Shown piece after piece: positions 28,785-37,066 of a stretch of 55,541 bases of DNA. Positions within the stretch are counted from its first letter, which is position 1, and each line of letters starts with the position of its first letter. This DNA is from a bacterium. GTDB taxonomy: Bacteria > Vulcanimicrobiota > Xenobia > Xenobiales > JADMJV01. The stretch lies in assembly GCA_018266105.1 (NCBI GenBank), contig JAFEBA010000027.1, positions 1,434 through 56,974 on the forward strand, read 5' to 3'. The notes below the pieces were generated by a model. The model ran no database searches. It was not told where the DNA came from and was given only the letters and a program-made list of their open reading frames with translations. A program made the position numbers and the translations under genes.

Positions 28785-29211
28785 CTAGCGAACAACAATG
28801 ATTTTGTGCCAGACGGTGTCCTCACGGAAGTTGGCGGGAAGCTCTCCCCTTCCATCCGTGCCGCTGACTCTAATCCGAATCTGGTTTCCCCCGATATAGT
28901 CCAGGGTGGCATTCATTTTTGTGGAAGAATTGCTTGATTTGGTCGTTCTGGTAATGATTACCTCAGCGTGATTACCGTAGCTCGGTCCCCCGATTTTATG
29001 AAAAATAGCTCCTGCATCCAGTGTCCCGCTGACCGACTGCCCGTCAGCCAAAAGCTCCCAGACCAGTCCAGGCTGGAGAAATCAGGCCCGTTAGTTCGGC
29101 CGCCAGTCCTTCTGGCTTCTTCTGACTCTCCGGACGGACATTGCTCCTGGCAAGCTCTGCAGAAGCCCTTAAGTCTGGAGCCGCCTCTGCCGATAACCTG
29201 ATGGAGGACTG
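28785..29211 (-). pseudogene. Frameshifted gene remnant, C-terminal part
   Basis: Two adjoining minus-strand frames each read like protein but neither has an ATG or GTG start. Bases 29211-29044 encode an Ala/Glu/Leu-rich stretch reaching LISPAWTGL. The next frame continues from about 29080 with VWELLADGQSVSGTLDAG and runs to TAG at 28785, ending WHKIIVVR. The switch falls around 29052-29080, consistent with a one-base indel. The 3' part looks like a small beta-rich domain (IGGNQIRIRVSGTDGRGE). The family is not recognised. It is wedged between D (convergent) and the surface cluster. The following 163 bp (29212-29374) show no gene. Confidence 0.4.
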
Positions 29212-29374
29212 TCAATCTACCCCCAACGAGGTAGGTAGTCTCCACCATGCAACTCGGGCCACCTACCCCAGACGCACTTCAATATTCGTCAGATTGGTAG
29301 AAGCAGGCAGCATACCAAGCCTCCTATAGTCTCTTCCACGGGTTTACCACGGTACCCGACGCAAGGAGCGTACG

Positions 29375-29977
29375 ATGGCCCACTTTAGAACAACCCTTAT
29401 GGCCTGCATGGCGGTCACAATCCTTTCAACGAATCAAGCGATGGCTCAGGTGAGCGGTTCCACCCCGGCAACCATTACACTGACGAGCGGCGGACTTCAG
29501 ATGGCCGTCATTGGAGGCCCGATTGAACTTGGAAGTTTTGCACTCAACGGTGTCGACGCGCAACGAAACAGCATCGGCGTAAACGGGCTGGGCCTGGACA
29601 TCACCGACGCCACTGGATCGGGGGCGGGCTGGAACGTGTCTGTCCAGGCCACCGACTTCATTCGTTCGGGCGGGGGAAGCATACCCGTAGCCAACGTTGG
29701 ACCCAACACGGGGTTTCGATGGAACAACCCAAACCTTGCCAGTATCACGGTAGACTCGCCAGGTACTACCACCGGAGTCTCGGCCAACCCGGCCCAGATC
29801 GATATGGCCAGCAATCGAGTCTTCCTGCACGCTCTGGCCGGGTCGGGCATCGGTAAGTTTCATTACCGCATCACTTCCAGCACGCCATTTCAGTTGATGA
29901 TTCCCTACAACGCCCTGGCGGGAAGCTACACATCCACCGTCACCTTTACCATCGGCTCTGGGCCGAGCAGCTTCTAG
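29375..29977 (+). CDS. Exported WxL-like surface protein, subunit 1
   Basis: This 200-residue all-beta exported protein has a signal peptide predicted to be cut after QAMA, leaving Gln25 as the new N-terminus. A WxL-type pattern is present: GSGAGWNVSVQATDF near residue 85 and the closing AGSYTSTVTFTIG, equivalents of the two WxL-domain signatures of Gram-positive surface proteins. There is no cysteine pair and no donor strand is obvious. AAGGAG lies six bases before the ATG. It opens the surface cluster and is likely an exported structural subunit. The distal part is Gly/Ser/Asn-rich. Family assignment rests on motif pattern only. Confidence 0.72.
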   Translation: MAHFRTTLMACMAVTILSTNQAMAQVSGSTPATITLTSGGLQMAVIGGPIELGSFALNGVDAQRNSIGVNGLGLDITDATGSGAGWNVSVQATDFIRSGGGSIPVANVGPNTGFRWNNPNLASITVDSPGTTTGVSANPAQIDMASNRVFLHALAGSGIGKFHYRITSSTPFQLMIPYNALAGSYTSTVTFTIGSGPSSF

Positions 29978-29989
29978 GAAGGGTCATCT

Positions 29990-30574
29990 ATGCTCAAGCA
30001 ATCTTTATGCTCACTGGCGCTCGCCGGGTCCCTGCAGGCAGTCGGCCTGGCCCAGACCACTTCTGCCAATCTCAACGTGGTTGGGCAACCATTCGTTCTA
30101 CTGACTCCCGGGTCGCTCAGTTTCGGCACGGTTACCTTGACTGGCAACAACATTCTCGCCCGCCATCCTCTTGCAGCTTCATCCTGGACGATCAATGACA
30201 GAAGTGGCGATGGGCGCGGGTGGAGGCTGAAGCTGCGTGGCACGAATTTTACGCGCACCGCGGGTCCATCAGTTGGTCCTGGCGTGACCACCACCATTCC
30301 CATAAGTAACCTGGGCTACGCAGGAAGCGGCGTTAGCTTCAGCGGCACCGGGAACACGATCGATGTCGCTAACGCTTACAACGTCCCCGGCTCTCTGAAC
30401 AACATTCAGGTGGCCACCGCCGACACGATTGTGATTCAAACCAGTGCCAATGGTCAGGGTATGGGTCGGGCCACCATAAATTGGCCGACCAGCGCCATTA
30501 GCCTGGACCTGCCCTATAACCTGGCAGCCGGTAGTTACAGCGCCACCCTGACCCTGACAGTAGACGATCTTTAA
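29990..30574 (+). CDS. Exported WxL-like surface protein, subunit 2
   Basis: This 194-residue exported beta protein has a signal peptide likely cut after VGLA, giving N-terminal Gln. It has the best literal WxL match of the set, GRGWRLKLRGTNF, and closes with AGSYSATLTLTV. The start, GSLSFGTVTLTGNN, mirrors the L-x-FGTxTLTG opening of other cluster members. It lies 12 bp after subunit 1, with an AGGAAGG ribosome site, and is clearly co-transcribed. It is probably a structural subunit. Thr and Gly content is high. Confidence 0.72.
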   Translation: MLKQSLCSLALAGSLQAVGLAQTTSANLNVVGQPFVLLTPGSLSFGTVTLTGNNILARHPLAASSWTINDRSGDGRGWRLKLRGTNFTRTAGPSVGPGVTTTIPISNLGYAGSGVSFSGTGNTIDVANAYNVPGSLNNIQVATADTIVIQTSANGQGMGRATINWPTSAISLDLPYNLAAGSYSATLTLTVDDL

Positions 30575-30618
30575 GAGTTGGATGATCCATCACCAATATA
30601 AACTAGGAGGACAATCGA

Positions 30619-31179
30619 ATGATCCGCAAATTAGCCCCGCTCGCCCTGGCCAGCCTGGTCGCCATGAGCATGCCTGCTTCGGCAGACATTACAAGCAATA
30701 CCGCCACCACCGTAACGGTCGCCGCTGGGACCAACGCCTTCACGGCCCCGACCGCGCTGGCTTTTACGGCCACGGTAACGGGAGCCTCGCAATCGGTCAC
30801 CGGCACTTGGACCGGGACGTTCCAAATCAGTGACCTCAGCGGTTCGGGCAGCCCCTGGTCGGTGGGTGTGACCGCCAATCAGTTCAGCGGCACTCCGCCG
30901 GTGGGCTTAGCCAAGCCGGACATTGCCAACCTGAATCTGGCCGCTCCAAACTTTACCTCCTCTTCCACCGGATTCGTGGCTGGCGATTTCGCCACCAGCG
31001 CCATCACCGGCGTGACGGGCTCGTCCCAAACCGTTATCAACAGCAATCCCGGTGGTGACGCTCGCCCGGGCAACCACGTGTTCACACCCGTGGCGGCTGG
31101 AACGACCATCGGACTGCCCGCCAACATCGCGGCCGGCACCTACACCACCAACTTGGTCTACACGGCCATCGGCCTTTAG
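30619..31179 (+). CDS. Exported WxL-like surface protein, subunit 3
   Basis: This 186-residue exported beta protein has a strong ribosome site (TAGGAGG, 8 bases before ATG), suggesting high expression. The signal is likely cut after PASA, leaving Asp; it is the one subunit without N-terminal Gln. The core motifs are GSPWSVGVTANQF and AGTYTTNLVYTA. It is very rich in Thr, Ala, Ser and Gly. The N-terminal half (AAGTNAFTAPTALAFT) closely parallels the next gene (AAGTNSFSAPASLGFT), so the two are recent duplicates. A hairpin terminator/attenuator follows it, which makes it a candidate major subunit. Confidence 0.74.
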   Translation: MIRKLAPLALASLVAMSMPASADITSNTATTVTVAAGTNAFTAPTALAFTATVTGASQSVTGTWTGTFQISDLSGSGSPWSVGVTANQFSGTPPVGLAKPDIANLNLAAPNFTSSSTGFVAGDFATSAITGVTGSSQTVINSNPGGDARPGNHVFTPVAAGTTIGLPANIAAGTYTTNLVYTAIGL

Positions 31180-31181
31180 GC

Positions 31182-31233
31182 TCAACTGGAGTTGAAGCCC
31201 CCGGCAAAGCGGGGAGCTTCAACTCCCATTTTT
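31182..31233 (+). terminator. Intra-operon terminator/attenuator hairpin
   Basis: GGAGTTGAAGC (31188-31198) pairs perfectly with GCTTCAACTCC (31216-31226). The stem is extended by CCCC/GGGG with one bulged A and followed by CATTTTT, the form of a Rho-independent terminator. An upstream copy TCAACT (31182-31187) can pair with the same AGTTGA (31190-31195), making an alternative small hairpin that would disrupt the terminator. Placed between subunit 3 and the rest of the operon, it should make upstream subunits more abundant than downstream assembly proteins. Conditional antitermination is inference. Confidence 0.75.
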
Positions 31234-31248
31234 CCCCGAGGAGACGGT

Positions 31249-31800
31249 ATGCGTAACTTGATGCAACTTAGCCGAATGGCGCTGGTGGGAGTCTGGCTTT
31301 CCAGCGCAGCGCTGGCCCAGGTGAACTTCACTAGCACTTTAACAGCAGCGGCCGGAACCAATTCTTTTAGCGCACCCGCCTCTCTCGGGTTCACGGGGAC
31401 CATTACGGGAAACTCTCAAAGTCTGACCGGAAACTGGGGGGGCACTTTTGCCATCAGCGATAAGACCGGCACCAACCCCGGTTGGGACGTGGCCGTGCGG
31501 GCCAATGCCAATTTTGCGGGCACAGTGCCGCCAGGCGGATTGGCCAGCCCCAGTATTAACCAGCTGCGCCTCAATGGCAGCGGTGTGTCCTTCGCGGGAT
31601 CCGGGCTGCCCCCGTCCGTCAAGAACAACATCTTCCCCATCACCACCAGCAATCAGGTGCTCTTCAGCGCCAGTTCAGCCGCAGGCGAGGGCGTCGGCAG
31701 CTTTACCTTCACGAATCCTCAGGCGACTCTGACCCTCCCGGCGAATATCGCCGCCGGCACCTGGTCGTGCAATCTCGTCTTTACCGCTGTCAATCTTTAG
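31249..31800 (+). CDS. Exported WxL-like surface protein, subunit 4
   Basis: This 183-residue exported beta protein starts at ATG 31249, with GAGGAG five bases upstream. The frame is open to 31192, but that extension runs through the hairpin. The signal is likely cut after AALA, leaving Gln. Motifs are NPGWDVAVRANANF and AGTWSCNLVFTAV; Trp replaces the usual Tyr in the closing motif. It is a duplicate of subunit 3 by its N-terminal half. It lies after the terminator, so it is probably made in smaller amount and may be a minor or tip subunit. It is followed after 7 bp by the DUF916-like gene. Confidence 0.74.
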   Translation: MRNLMQLSRMALVGVWLSSAALAQVNFTSTLTAAAGTNSFSAPASLGFTGTITGNSQSLTGNWGGTFAISDKTGTNPGWDVAVRANANFAGTVPPGGLASPSINQLRLNGSGVSFAGSGLPPSVKNNIFPITTSNQVLFSASSAAGEGVGSFTFTNPQATLTLPANIAAGTWSCNLVFTAVNL

Positions 31801-31807
31801 GGCCCTT

Positions 31808-32710
31808 ATGAAACGTTTTTTCACGGCATTCCTACTCACATCAAGCCTGTGGGCTCAACCCGCTCCACAGCAAGGCGGAACCATCACCTTCTCAGCTGGT
31901 CAACCCCGCACCGGAAAAATGAGCTATAAGCTGGTCATGGAACCAGGACAGGTCCATCAAGATCGAATTAAGGTGGGCAACCAAAACGACTTCCCGCTGG
32001 ACTTTCGCGTCTACAACACCCACAGTGAGACCGGTCCGAACGGACAGATAAGTTCACCACTTTTCGGAGAGCCCGTCAAGGAAGCCGGTCAGTGGTTAAC
32101 TTTGGAGAAAAACGCGTTAACTTTGGACGGTGGCGGTCAGGACGAATTGGGCTTCAGCGTGACCGTTCCCAAGGATACAAAGCCTGGCGAATACATCGCG
32201 TTTATCATGGTCGAGCCCACGCCCGAATCGGTGGACCGGCAGTCCCCTCCTCAAAGCCAGGCCGGAGAAAGGGAAGCCAGTTTCCGGTTAAGGATTAACT
32301 CGAGATTTGCCCTGGCAGTTGTGGTGCGGGTTCCCGGCCAATTAGATAATGCCATCAGACTGGGTGAACTCTCCAAAACAGTCACTGATGATGGCCAGCT
32401 GGTATTGCGGGTAGGCCTCGAAAACCTCGGAAACACGTACTTCAAACCGAACGGTCGCTGGTCCCTGCGCGGCCCCGACGGTCAAATCCTACGCCAGGAC
32501 GATCGTCGAATCTGGGGTATCATGCTACCGGGAAGCAAGTGCCAGCACGAGATTCCCGTGGACGACGCCAAGTCTGACAAGCCTCAGCGGCCCCTGGTGC
32601 GCGGAACCTATCTTGTCGAAGTGGACGTAACCGCACAACCCGACCAGGAACTCAAGCCCACCCTGAAGGGGGAGACCCTGAAGCGCACCTACGAGATCAG
32701 TCTGCCATGA
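31808..32710 (+). CDS. DUF916-like exported partner of WxL-like proteins (chaperone-like)
   Basis: This 300-residue exported protein has a signal likely cut after SLWA, leaving Gln. Two immunoglobulin-like halves are visible. Residues ~20-160 have MEPGQVHQDRIKVGNQN and VPKDTKPGEYIAFIMVEP. Residues ~170-300 start at SRFALAVVVRVPG and contain LENLGNTYFKPNGRWSL. This is the pattern of DUF916/WxL-interacting proteins in Firmicutes and also recalls PapD-like chaperones. There is no C-terminal membrane helix, unlike Gram-positive DUF916 proteins, so it is probably a free periplasmic protein. Inference: it binds the WxL-like subunits and feeds them to the outer-membrane barrel encoded downstream. 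Confidence 0.68.
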   Translation: MKRFFTAFLLTSSLWAQPAPQQGGTITFSAGQPRTGKMSYKLVMEPGQVHQDRIKVGNQNDFPLDFRVYNTHSETGPNGQISSPLFGEPVKEAGQWLTLEKNALTLDGGGQDELGFSVTVPKDTKPGEYIAFIMVEPTPESVDRQSPPQSQAGEREASFRLRINSRFALAVVVRVPGQLDNAIRLGELSKTVTDDGQLVLRVGLENLGNTYFKPNGRWSLRGPDGQILRQDDRRIWGIMLPGSKCQHEIPVDDAKSDKPQRPLVRGTYLVEVDVTAQPDQELKPTLKGETLKRTYEISLP

Positions 32711-33261
32711 GCCCGAAAGCTTTGCTGCCAGGGCTGATTCTAACTCGACTGGCCCTGGCTCAAGGGCCTGCCATCAGCACGACCAATTCGATTCAGGTCA
32801 ATCTCTCCGGCTCCTCACTTCAACTTCAGGTGGCGGGCCCGCTCGATTTCGGCACACGGACCTTGACCGGCGCGGAGCAGCGCCTGCGCGCCTCCTCCGG
32901 ACCCAGTGTGCAGCTGCTCGACGCTACCGGCACAGGAGCAGGCTGGTCGGTGACTTTACAGACCTCCGACTTCGTTGGTCCAGCCTACACGATTCCGTCC
33001 CGCAACCTGAGCTTCCAGGCCCAAGGGGGGTCGATTCTGTGGTTGGCGGGACAGCCGGTTGGAGCCGGTGGACCAGCCGAAACCAACCAATCAGGTGCAC
33101 TTAATCAACCCCTGAAGGGACTCTCGGCTCAGGCAGGTTCAGGGATGGGTACTTATCAATGGCGCCCGTCTCCTTCTGCCTTCGAGTTGCTGGTTCCGCT
33201 AGAAGCAAGGGCCGGAACCTACCAGGCCCAACTCACTTTCAGTATTTTTTCCGGACCTTGA
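32707..33261 (+). CDS. Exported WxL-like surface protein, subunit 5
   Basis: This 184-residue exported beta protein starts in an ATGA overlap with the DUF916-like gene. The signal is likely cut after LALA, leaving Gln. It has LDFGTRTLTG, GTGAGWSVTLQTSDF and the closing AGTYQAQLTFSIF. Position between chaperone-like and usher-like genes is where adaptor or tip subunits lie in chaperone-usher operons. The barrel gene starts just after its stop, so translation is coupled. Confidence 0.73.
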   Translation: MSPKALLPGLILTRLALAQGPAISTTNSIQVNLSGSSLQLQVAGPLDFGTRTLTGAEQRLRASSGPSVQLLDATGTGAGWSVTLQTSDFVGPAYTIPSRNLSFQAQGGSILWLAGQPVGAGGPAETNQSGALNQPLKGLSAQAGSGMGTYQWRPSPSAFELLVPLEARAGTYQAQLTFSIFSGP

Positions 33262-33262
33262 C

Positions 33263-35983
33263 ATGCGATTACGCCGCCTTCTCCCACTGGGAGCCCTGGT
33301 TGGGCTCTGCATTGCCGCTCCCGTTGGAGCTGATCCGGAACTCCCGGGAGATCCCTTTCCTGATCCTGTGGTTCGTTCTCCGGGAAATTCCTGGCTGCGG
33401 CAGAACGGAGCCACGCTCTACCGTGAGCAATACTGGGATGACGAAAAACTTCATCTCTGGGCCTACCCGTCGTTTTTTGAAAGAGACTTTCATCTCAGGG
33501 CGCCACGCCTTTCCTATCAAAAAGGGGACTTGCTCTGGTTCGATCTGGGCACCCAACGCGACGCACTTGATCCCTTCATTTCACCTCTGGTGGTCAACGC
33601 GGCACGCGGAACCGTCAATTGGAACCGATACCGTGTCGACGCAGCAGTAGGAAATACCTCAGAGTTCAATTTGCCACTGGCCATCGCGGGCCTGCCAGAA
33701 TTTCAATTCAACAGTCTGGCCTTGTCGACGCGGCTGGACGAATTCGGATATCTGCGTTTCTCCACTTCTGGCTGGACCCCGAACAATACCCAGGCGATTC
33801 GCAACGGCTTTCAGAGTCCTGAAGCCAGCCGGGTCGTCTCGCTCGATTTGCGGCCAGACCTGAGCCAGGTCAGCGAGGACTTGAGCCTGTGGGCTGGATA
33901 CGGTCAGGAATTGGCCGCGTCAGCTGGGATTTCCCCGACCGCCCGCCGAGCTTATGGCTGGCGCTTTGCCTATCAGGGCGATTCCTTTCGCCTGAATGCC
34001 CAGGAAGATACCCGAGGAGCCGGCTATGGCCCAGGCCATTTCGAAAATTTCCTGCGTGGCCAATCCAACCTGGGCGTTACGGCCACAGCCGAGCTTGGCT
34101 CAAACTTCGAGCTTCGCGAAACCTACAATCGCTTCGGTTTTAGCAGTCCTATCGAATCCTCCCAGCTTTTTGACAGCAACAGTCAATTCTTCTCCCACAA
34201 TTTGATCTACCACAGCGACGATCAAAATCTGGTCGTCAATCTTGGATACTTGCACGGCCAGACCTCCGGGCTCGGACTGACCGGAGCCAACCAGCAAAAA
34301 TCAATGACGGCACAAGTCCAATGGAGGCCGGAGCGTAACCTCAGCCTGGTAGCCAACCACCTAGTAACGGATAGTTCAGGCTCAAGCTCTGGATTTGTAA
34401 CTAGAAACCAAAGAGATGACGTCCTGGCAGACTGGGCCTTTCTACCTGGCCAACGCCTGGTGGCGCGAGCCGGGTATAACCATATCGACAATCCCACCTT
34501 TCGCGGCGGTGGTCTCAGCTGGGGCCTGGGTTACTACAAGATTTTCGATCAGGACCGAGGCAATTTCGCGTTGGACTTCCAGAGTAATTCATACGGATTT
34601 GCCTCGAGGCCAACCAATACTTTTAGAGCTTCATGTACCTATCGACCCGGCCCCCGTTGGCAAGTGTACGGAGATTACAGTTTCTATGACTACGGATTCG
34701 CAAACGTCGGACGACGCACCGGGCTCAGTCTAGATGTAGCTTACCTGATCGACCGTCACCAAGAAATCGCCGCCAGTTATCGCGAGCTACCTTTTGCCAG
34801 CTTCGGTTCATTGAGCCTACCGACCATTACCAACGCCCAACGCTGGGTTGGCCTGGAACTTCGCCAATCCTACGACGGACCACTGCAGGCACAATTCGAA
34901 AAACGTTTGCAGCCTTCTATTCGTGTGGAGGTCATGGCTCACGCCGAAAACTCCGAAGAAATGGTTCCCATCGAGAACGCCCGGATCATGATCAACGATG
35001 AGTTGTCAGGCAAAACCGACGCTCAAGGGCGACTTCGGGTTCGCCCTCCTCAAGGCCCCGCCGTGGTGCGTATGGATCTATCGGAAAGCGGACCCTACTA
35101 CCAGTTAGAGGGAAGTCCGGAGCGATGCTTTAGCCTCGAAGAAGGCTCAGAGGAAGAGATTCGCTACACTGCTATAGGGAAGTGCGGAATCCGGATCATC
35201 ACCTGGAACGACTTCTTTTCTCAAGGCAAGCTCCCGATGGGATACGTACCGGTCCCTGGAATACCCCTGATCGTAGACGGGAAGCCGGAAAGGACCAACA
35301 GCCAGGGCGAACTCGAACTGGCGCGGCTCAACCCGGGCGAACATCGAATTCACTTAGACTCAGCTTCCCTCCCGGCTGGTCTAGAACCCATTGGGTCTTC
35401 GGACTTCAGCGTTCAGGTCAACCCTGGCCAGGCTGCCCAGCTGGAAATTCCTATCCGCGGATTTGCGACCCTGAATGGGCAACTGCAGATCAATTCAAGG
35501 CTAAGCGTGCCGCCGGAAGGCCTGGAAATTCGAGCCAACGGCTTGGCTTTGGGGCGAACCGACGCGTATGGTAAATTCAGTCTAAAGGCTCCCTCAGGAA
35601 AGGTCCGCCTGGACGTCAATCTGCAGCCCTTACCTCCGGAAGCCTTTTTGGTGGAAGTTCCGCCCCTCGATCTGCAGCCAGGCAGCACAGTTCAGGCCCA
35701 ACTGCAGGTCAGCCTGAAGGCGAGGCTTCAGGTACAATTTGTTAGCAAGGGCAAGCCTGTGGGGCTCGAGGGCGTTCCTCTGGAGATAGAAGGTCTGAAA
35801 TACCTCTATTCCAACCACCGAGGCCACCTGGACTTTGGCCCCCTCAAACCAGGGTCGTACAAGCTGCAAATACTCGAACCGACGCTTCCCAATGGGTACC
35901 GCCTGGTTCACCCCATCTCTTCTCCCGTCACTTTGCCCGCCGGAGAGGACCTGGAAATCAAAGTGGAGGTGGAGAAACGATGA
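33263..35983 (+). CDS. Large outer-membrane beta-barrel with C-terminal beta-sandwich repeats (usher-like)
   Basis: This 906-residue exported protein has a signal cut near VGA, leaving Asp. Residues ~60-525 alternate short amphipathic strands with aromatic girdles (LSLWAGYGQELAAS, RLVARAGYNHI, WQVYGDYSFYDYGF), the look of a 16-24-strand barrel. Residues ~535-906 carry four beta-sandwich repeats built on G-x-TDxxGxxxL and L-x-PGxHxI (for example KTDAQGRLRV, RTNSQGELELARLNPGEH, RTDAYGKFSL, NHRGHLDFGPLKPGSY). A barrel with soluble beta domains, next to chaperone-like and subunit genes, is the arrangement of fimbrial ushers. I see no direct sequence match to the known usher family. Confidence 0.7.
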   Translation: MRLRRLLPLGALVGLCIAAPVGADPELPGDPFPDPVVRSPGNSWLRQNGATLYREQYWDDEKLHLWAYPSFFERDFHLRAPRLSYQKGDLLWFDLGTQRDALDPFISPLVVNAARGTVNWNRYRVDAAVGNTSEFNLPLAIAGLPEFQFNSLALSTRLDEFGYLRFSTSGWTPNNTQAIRNGFQSPEASRVVSLDLRPDLSQVSEDLSLWAGYGQELAASAGISPTARRAYGWRFAYQGDSFRLNAQEDTRGAGYGPGHFENFLRGQSNLGVTATAELGSNFELRETYNRFGFSSPIESSQLFDSNSQFFSHNLIYHSDDQNLVVNLGYLHGQTSGLGLTGANQQKSMTAQVQWRPERNLSLVANHLVTDSSGSSSGFVTRNQRDDVLADWAFLPGQRLVARAGYNHIDNPTFRGGGLSWGLGYYKIFDQDRGNFALDFQSNSYGFASRPTNTFRASCTYRPGPRWQVYGDYSFYDYGFANVGRRTGLSLDVAYLIDRHQEIAASYRELPFASFGSLSLPTITNAQRWVGLELRQSYDGPLQAQFEKRLQPSIRVEVMAHAENSEEMVPIENARIMINDELSGKTDAQGRLRVRPPQGPAVVRMDLSESGPYYQLEGSPERCFSLEEGSEEEIRYTAIGKCGIRIITWNDFFSQGKLPMGYVPVPGIPLIVDGKPERTNSQGELELARLNPGEHRIHLDSASLPAGLEPIGSSDFSVQVNPGQAAQLEIPIRGFATLNGQLQINSRLSVPPEGLEIRANGLALGRTDAYGKFSLKAPSGKVRLDVNLQPLPPEAFLVEVPPLDLQPGSTVQAQLQVSLKARLQVQFVSKGKPVGLEGVPLEIEGLKYLYSNHRGHLDFGPLKPGSYKLQILEPTLPNGYRLVHPISSPVTLPAGEDLEIKVEVEKR

Positions 35984-36477
35984 GGAAGGTCTTGACGTGC
36001 TTGGGAATCGTATTGGCCTGCATTCTACCAGCCCAAGCTCAGATTAGCTTGACAAGCAGCGGGTCCGTTCAATTCTCGCCGCTGGTTCTTTCGGGGGTCA
36101 ATACGGTGCTTTCAGCCGGGCAAGCGCCCGCCTATATCATTCAGTGGCAAAATCAAGTGCAGGGATTCAGCCTTGTCTTCTCTGCACCGGTCCCAACCAG
36201 TGAGACCGGGAAAACCCTGCCTTCGGTCATATTCACGGCTCGCAATGGAAGCTTTACAGACTTTACCACGGGCGCCCCCCCAGGAGTAACCGTGGAGTCT
36301 CAGTTCCAAGGGAGCTTGTCCGGCTCAGTTCAAGCACTCTCGGTTGCTCCAGGCTCACTGAACGGAATCTACCGCTACATTCCCTACGCACCCAACTTTC
36401 AGGTCAGCATCCCTGCAGAGAGCTATCAAGGCAGTTATCGCGCGGACCTTACCGCCACCTTGATGCCGGGAATCTGA
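35980..36477 (+). CDS. Exported surface-cluster protein, subunit 6 (divergent)
   Basis: This 165-residue exported beta protein starts in an ATGA overlap with the barrel gene. The signal is likely cut after PAQA, leaving Gln. It keeps the closing motif QGSYRADLTATLM and a preceding YIPYAPNFQVSIPAE, matching the other subunits. It lacks the central Trp motif (VQGFSLVFSAPVP instead). It is probably a specialised tip, anchor or terminator subunit. It ends 7 bp before the convergent subunit 7 gene. Confidence 0.68.
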   Translation: MRKVLTCLGIVLACILPAQAQISLTSSGSVQFSPLVLSGVNTVLSAGQAPAYIIQWQNQVQGFSLVFSAPVPTSETGKTLPSVIFTARNGSFTDFTTGAPPGVTVESQFQGSLSGSVQALSVAPGSLNGIYRYIPYAPNFQVSIPAESYQGSYRADLTATLMPGI

Positions 36478-36484
36478 TCCAATG

Positions 36485-37021
36485 TCACGGCTCGGCCAGG
36501 ACGGTCAAAATCAGCTGCCCCCGGTAAACACCAGGGTTCACTTCGGCAGGGAGATTCAGCTCAAAGCTTCCAGGGTTGGGGGAGTAGCGGTAGACACCCG
36601 GGCTGGACGAAGTGGAAAGCAAGGTCAAAGGGCTACTAAGGTTGCCTCCACCGCTGACTTCTTTGGGGAGCGAGCCAGAAGGCCCATCCAAGTTACCGGG
36701 GAGTCCGTTGCGGATGAGCGAGGATGCAGGGAGAAGCCCACCCGAGCTGCCCTGGAAGTCCGTAGACTGGACAGTAACCTGCCAACCCGTGCCTACTCCG
36801 CGAGCATCTCGCACCTCGATAGTGGGAGACTCAATACCACGGGAAGTCTGCTGCAAGCCAGAGTATGCATTCTCAAAGACAAGGGCACCCTGGGCTCGGA
36901 TACTGAGGGGCCCAGGCAAAATCTCGATCCGGGTTTCGCAGTTCGCGCTCATCGGCTGAGCCTGCCCAACGCTCGCCAGTACGGCCCAACAAAGTGGCAA
37001 AAAAATAAGTTCGTATCGCAT
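36485..37021 (-). CDS. Exported WxL-like surface protein, subunit 7 (opposite strand)
   Basis: This 178-residue exported beta protein lies on the minus strand, convergent with subunit 6 and divergent from the glutaminyl cyclase. The signal is likely cut after VGQA, leaving Gln. It has GTGWQVTVQSTDFQ and the closing PGVYRGQLILTVL, and the motif PGVYRYSPNPGSFELNLPAE parallels subunits 5 and 6. Separate orientation means separate control; its start lies within about 45 bp of the cyclase start. A long plus-strand frame overlaps it but is a shadow. Confidence 0.74.
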   Translation of the reverse strand: MRYELIFLPLCWAVLASVGQAQPMSANCETRIEILPGPLSIRAQGALVFENAYSGLQQTSRGIESPTIEVRDARGVGTGWQVTVQSTDFQGSSGGLLPASSLIRNGLPGNLDGPSGSLPKEVSGGGNLSSPLTLLSTSSSPGVYRYSPNPGSFELNLPAEVNPGVYRGQLILTVLAEP

Positions 37022-37066
37022 ATCCTGTCTATCGGCAGAGCGCGTTCAAGGTTTAAGTGGCTGCTC

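Noticed and set aside
29294..29330. TTGGTA and TATAGT upstream of the surface cluster as a promoter
   Set aside because: The spacing is 25 bases, too long for a sigma-70 pair, and no better -35 is seen at 17 bases.
29375..31800. Classical type 1-pilus subunits
   Set aside because: No conserved cysteine pair and no usual subunit C-terminal beta-zipper motif (penultimate Tyr); the Trp and AGxY motifs fit WxL-like proteins better.
36482..37066. N-terminal extension of the glutaminyl cyclase frame
   Set aside because: It is antisense to subunit 7, which has a signal peptide and family motifs; the extension reads as low-quality protein and would bury the cyclase signal peptide.
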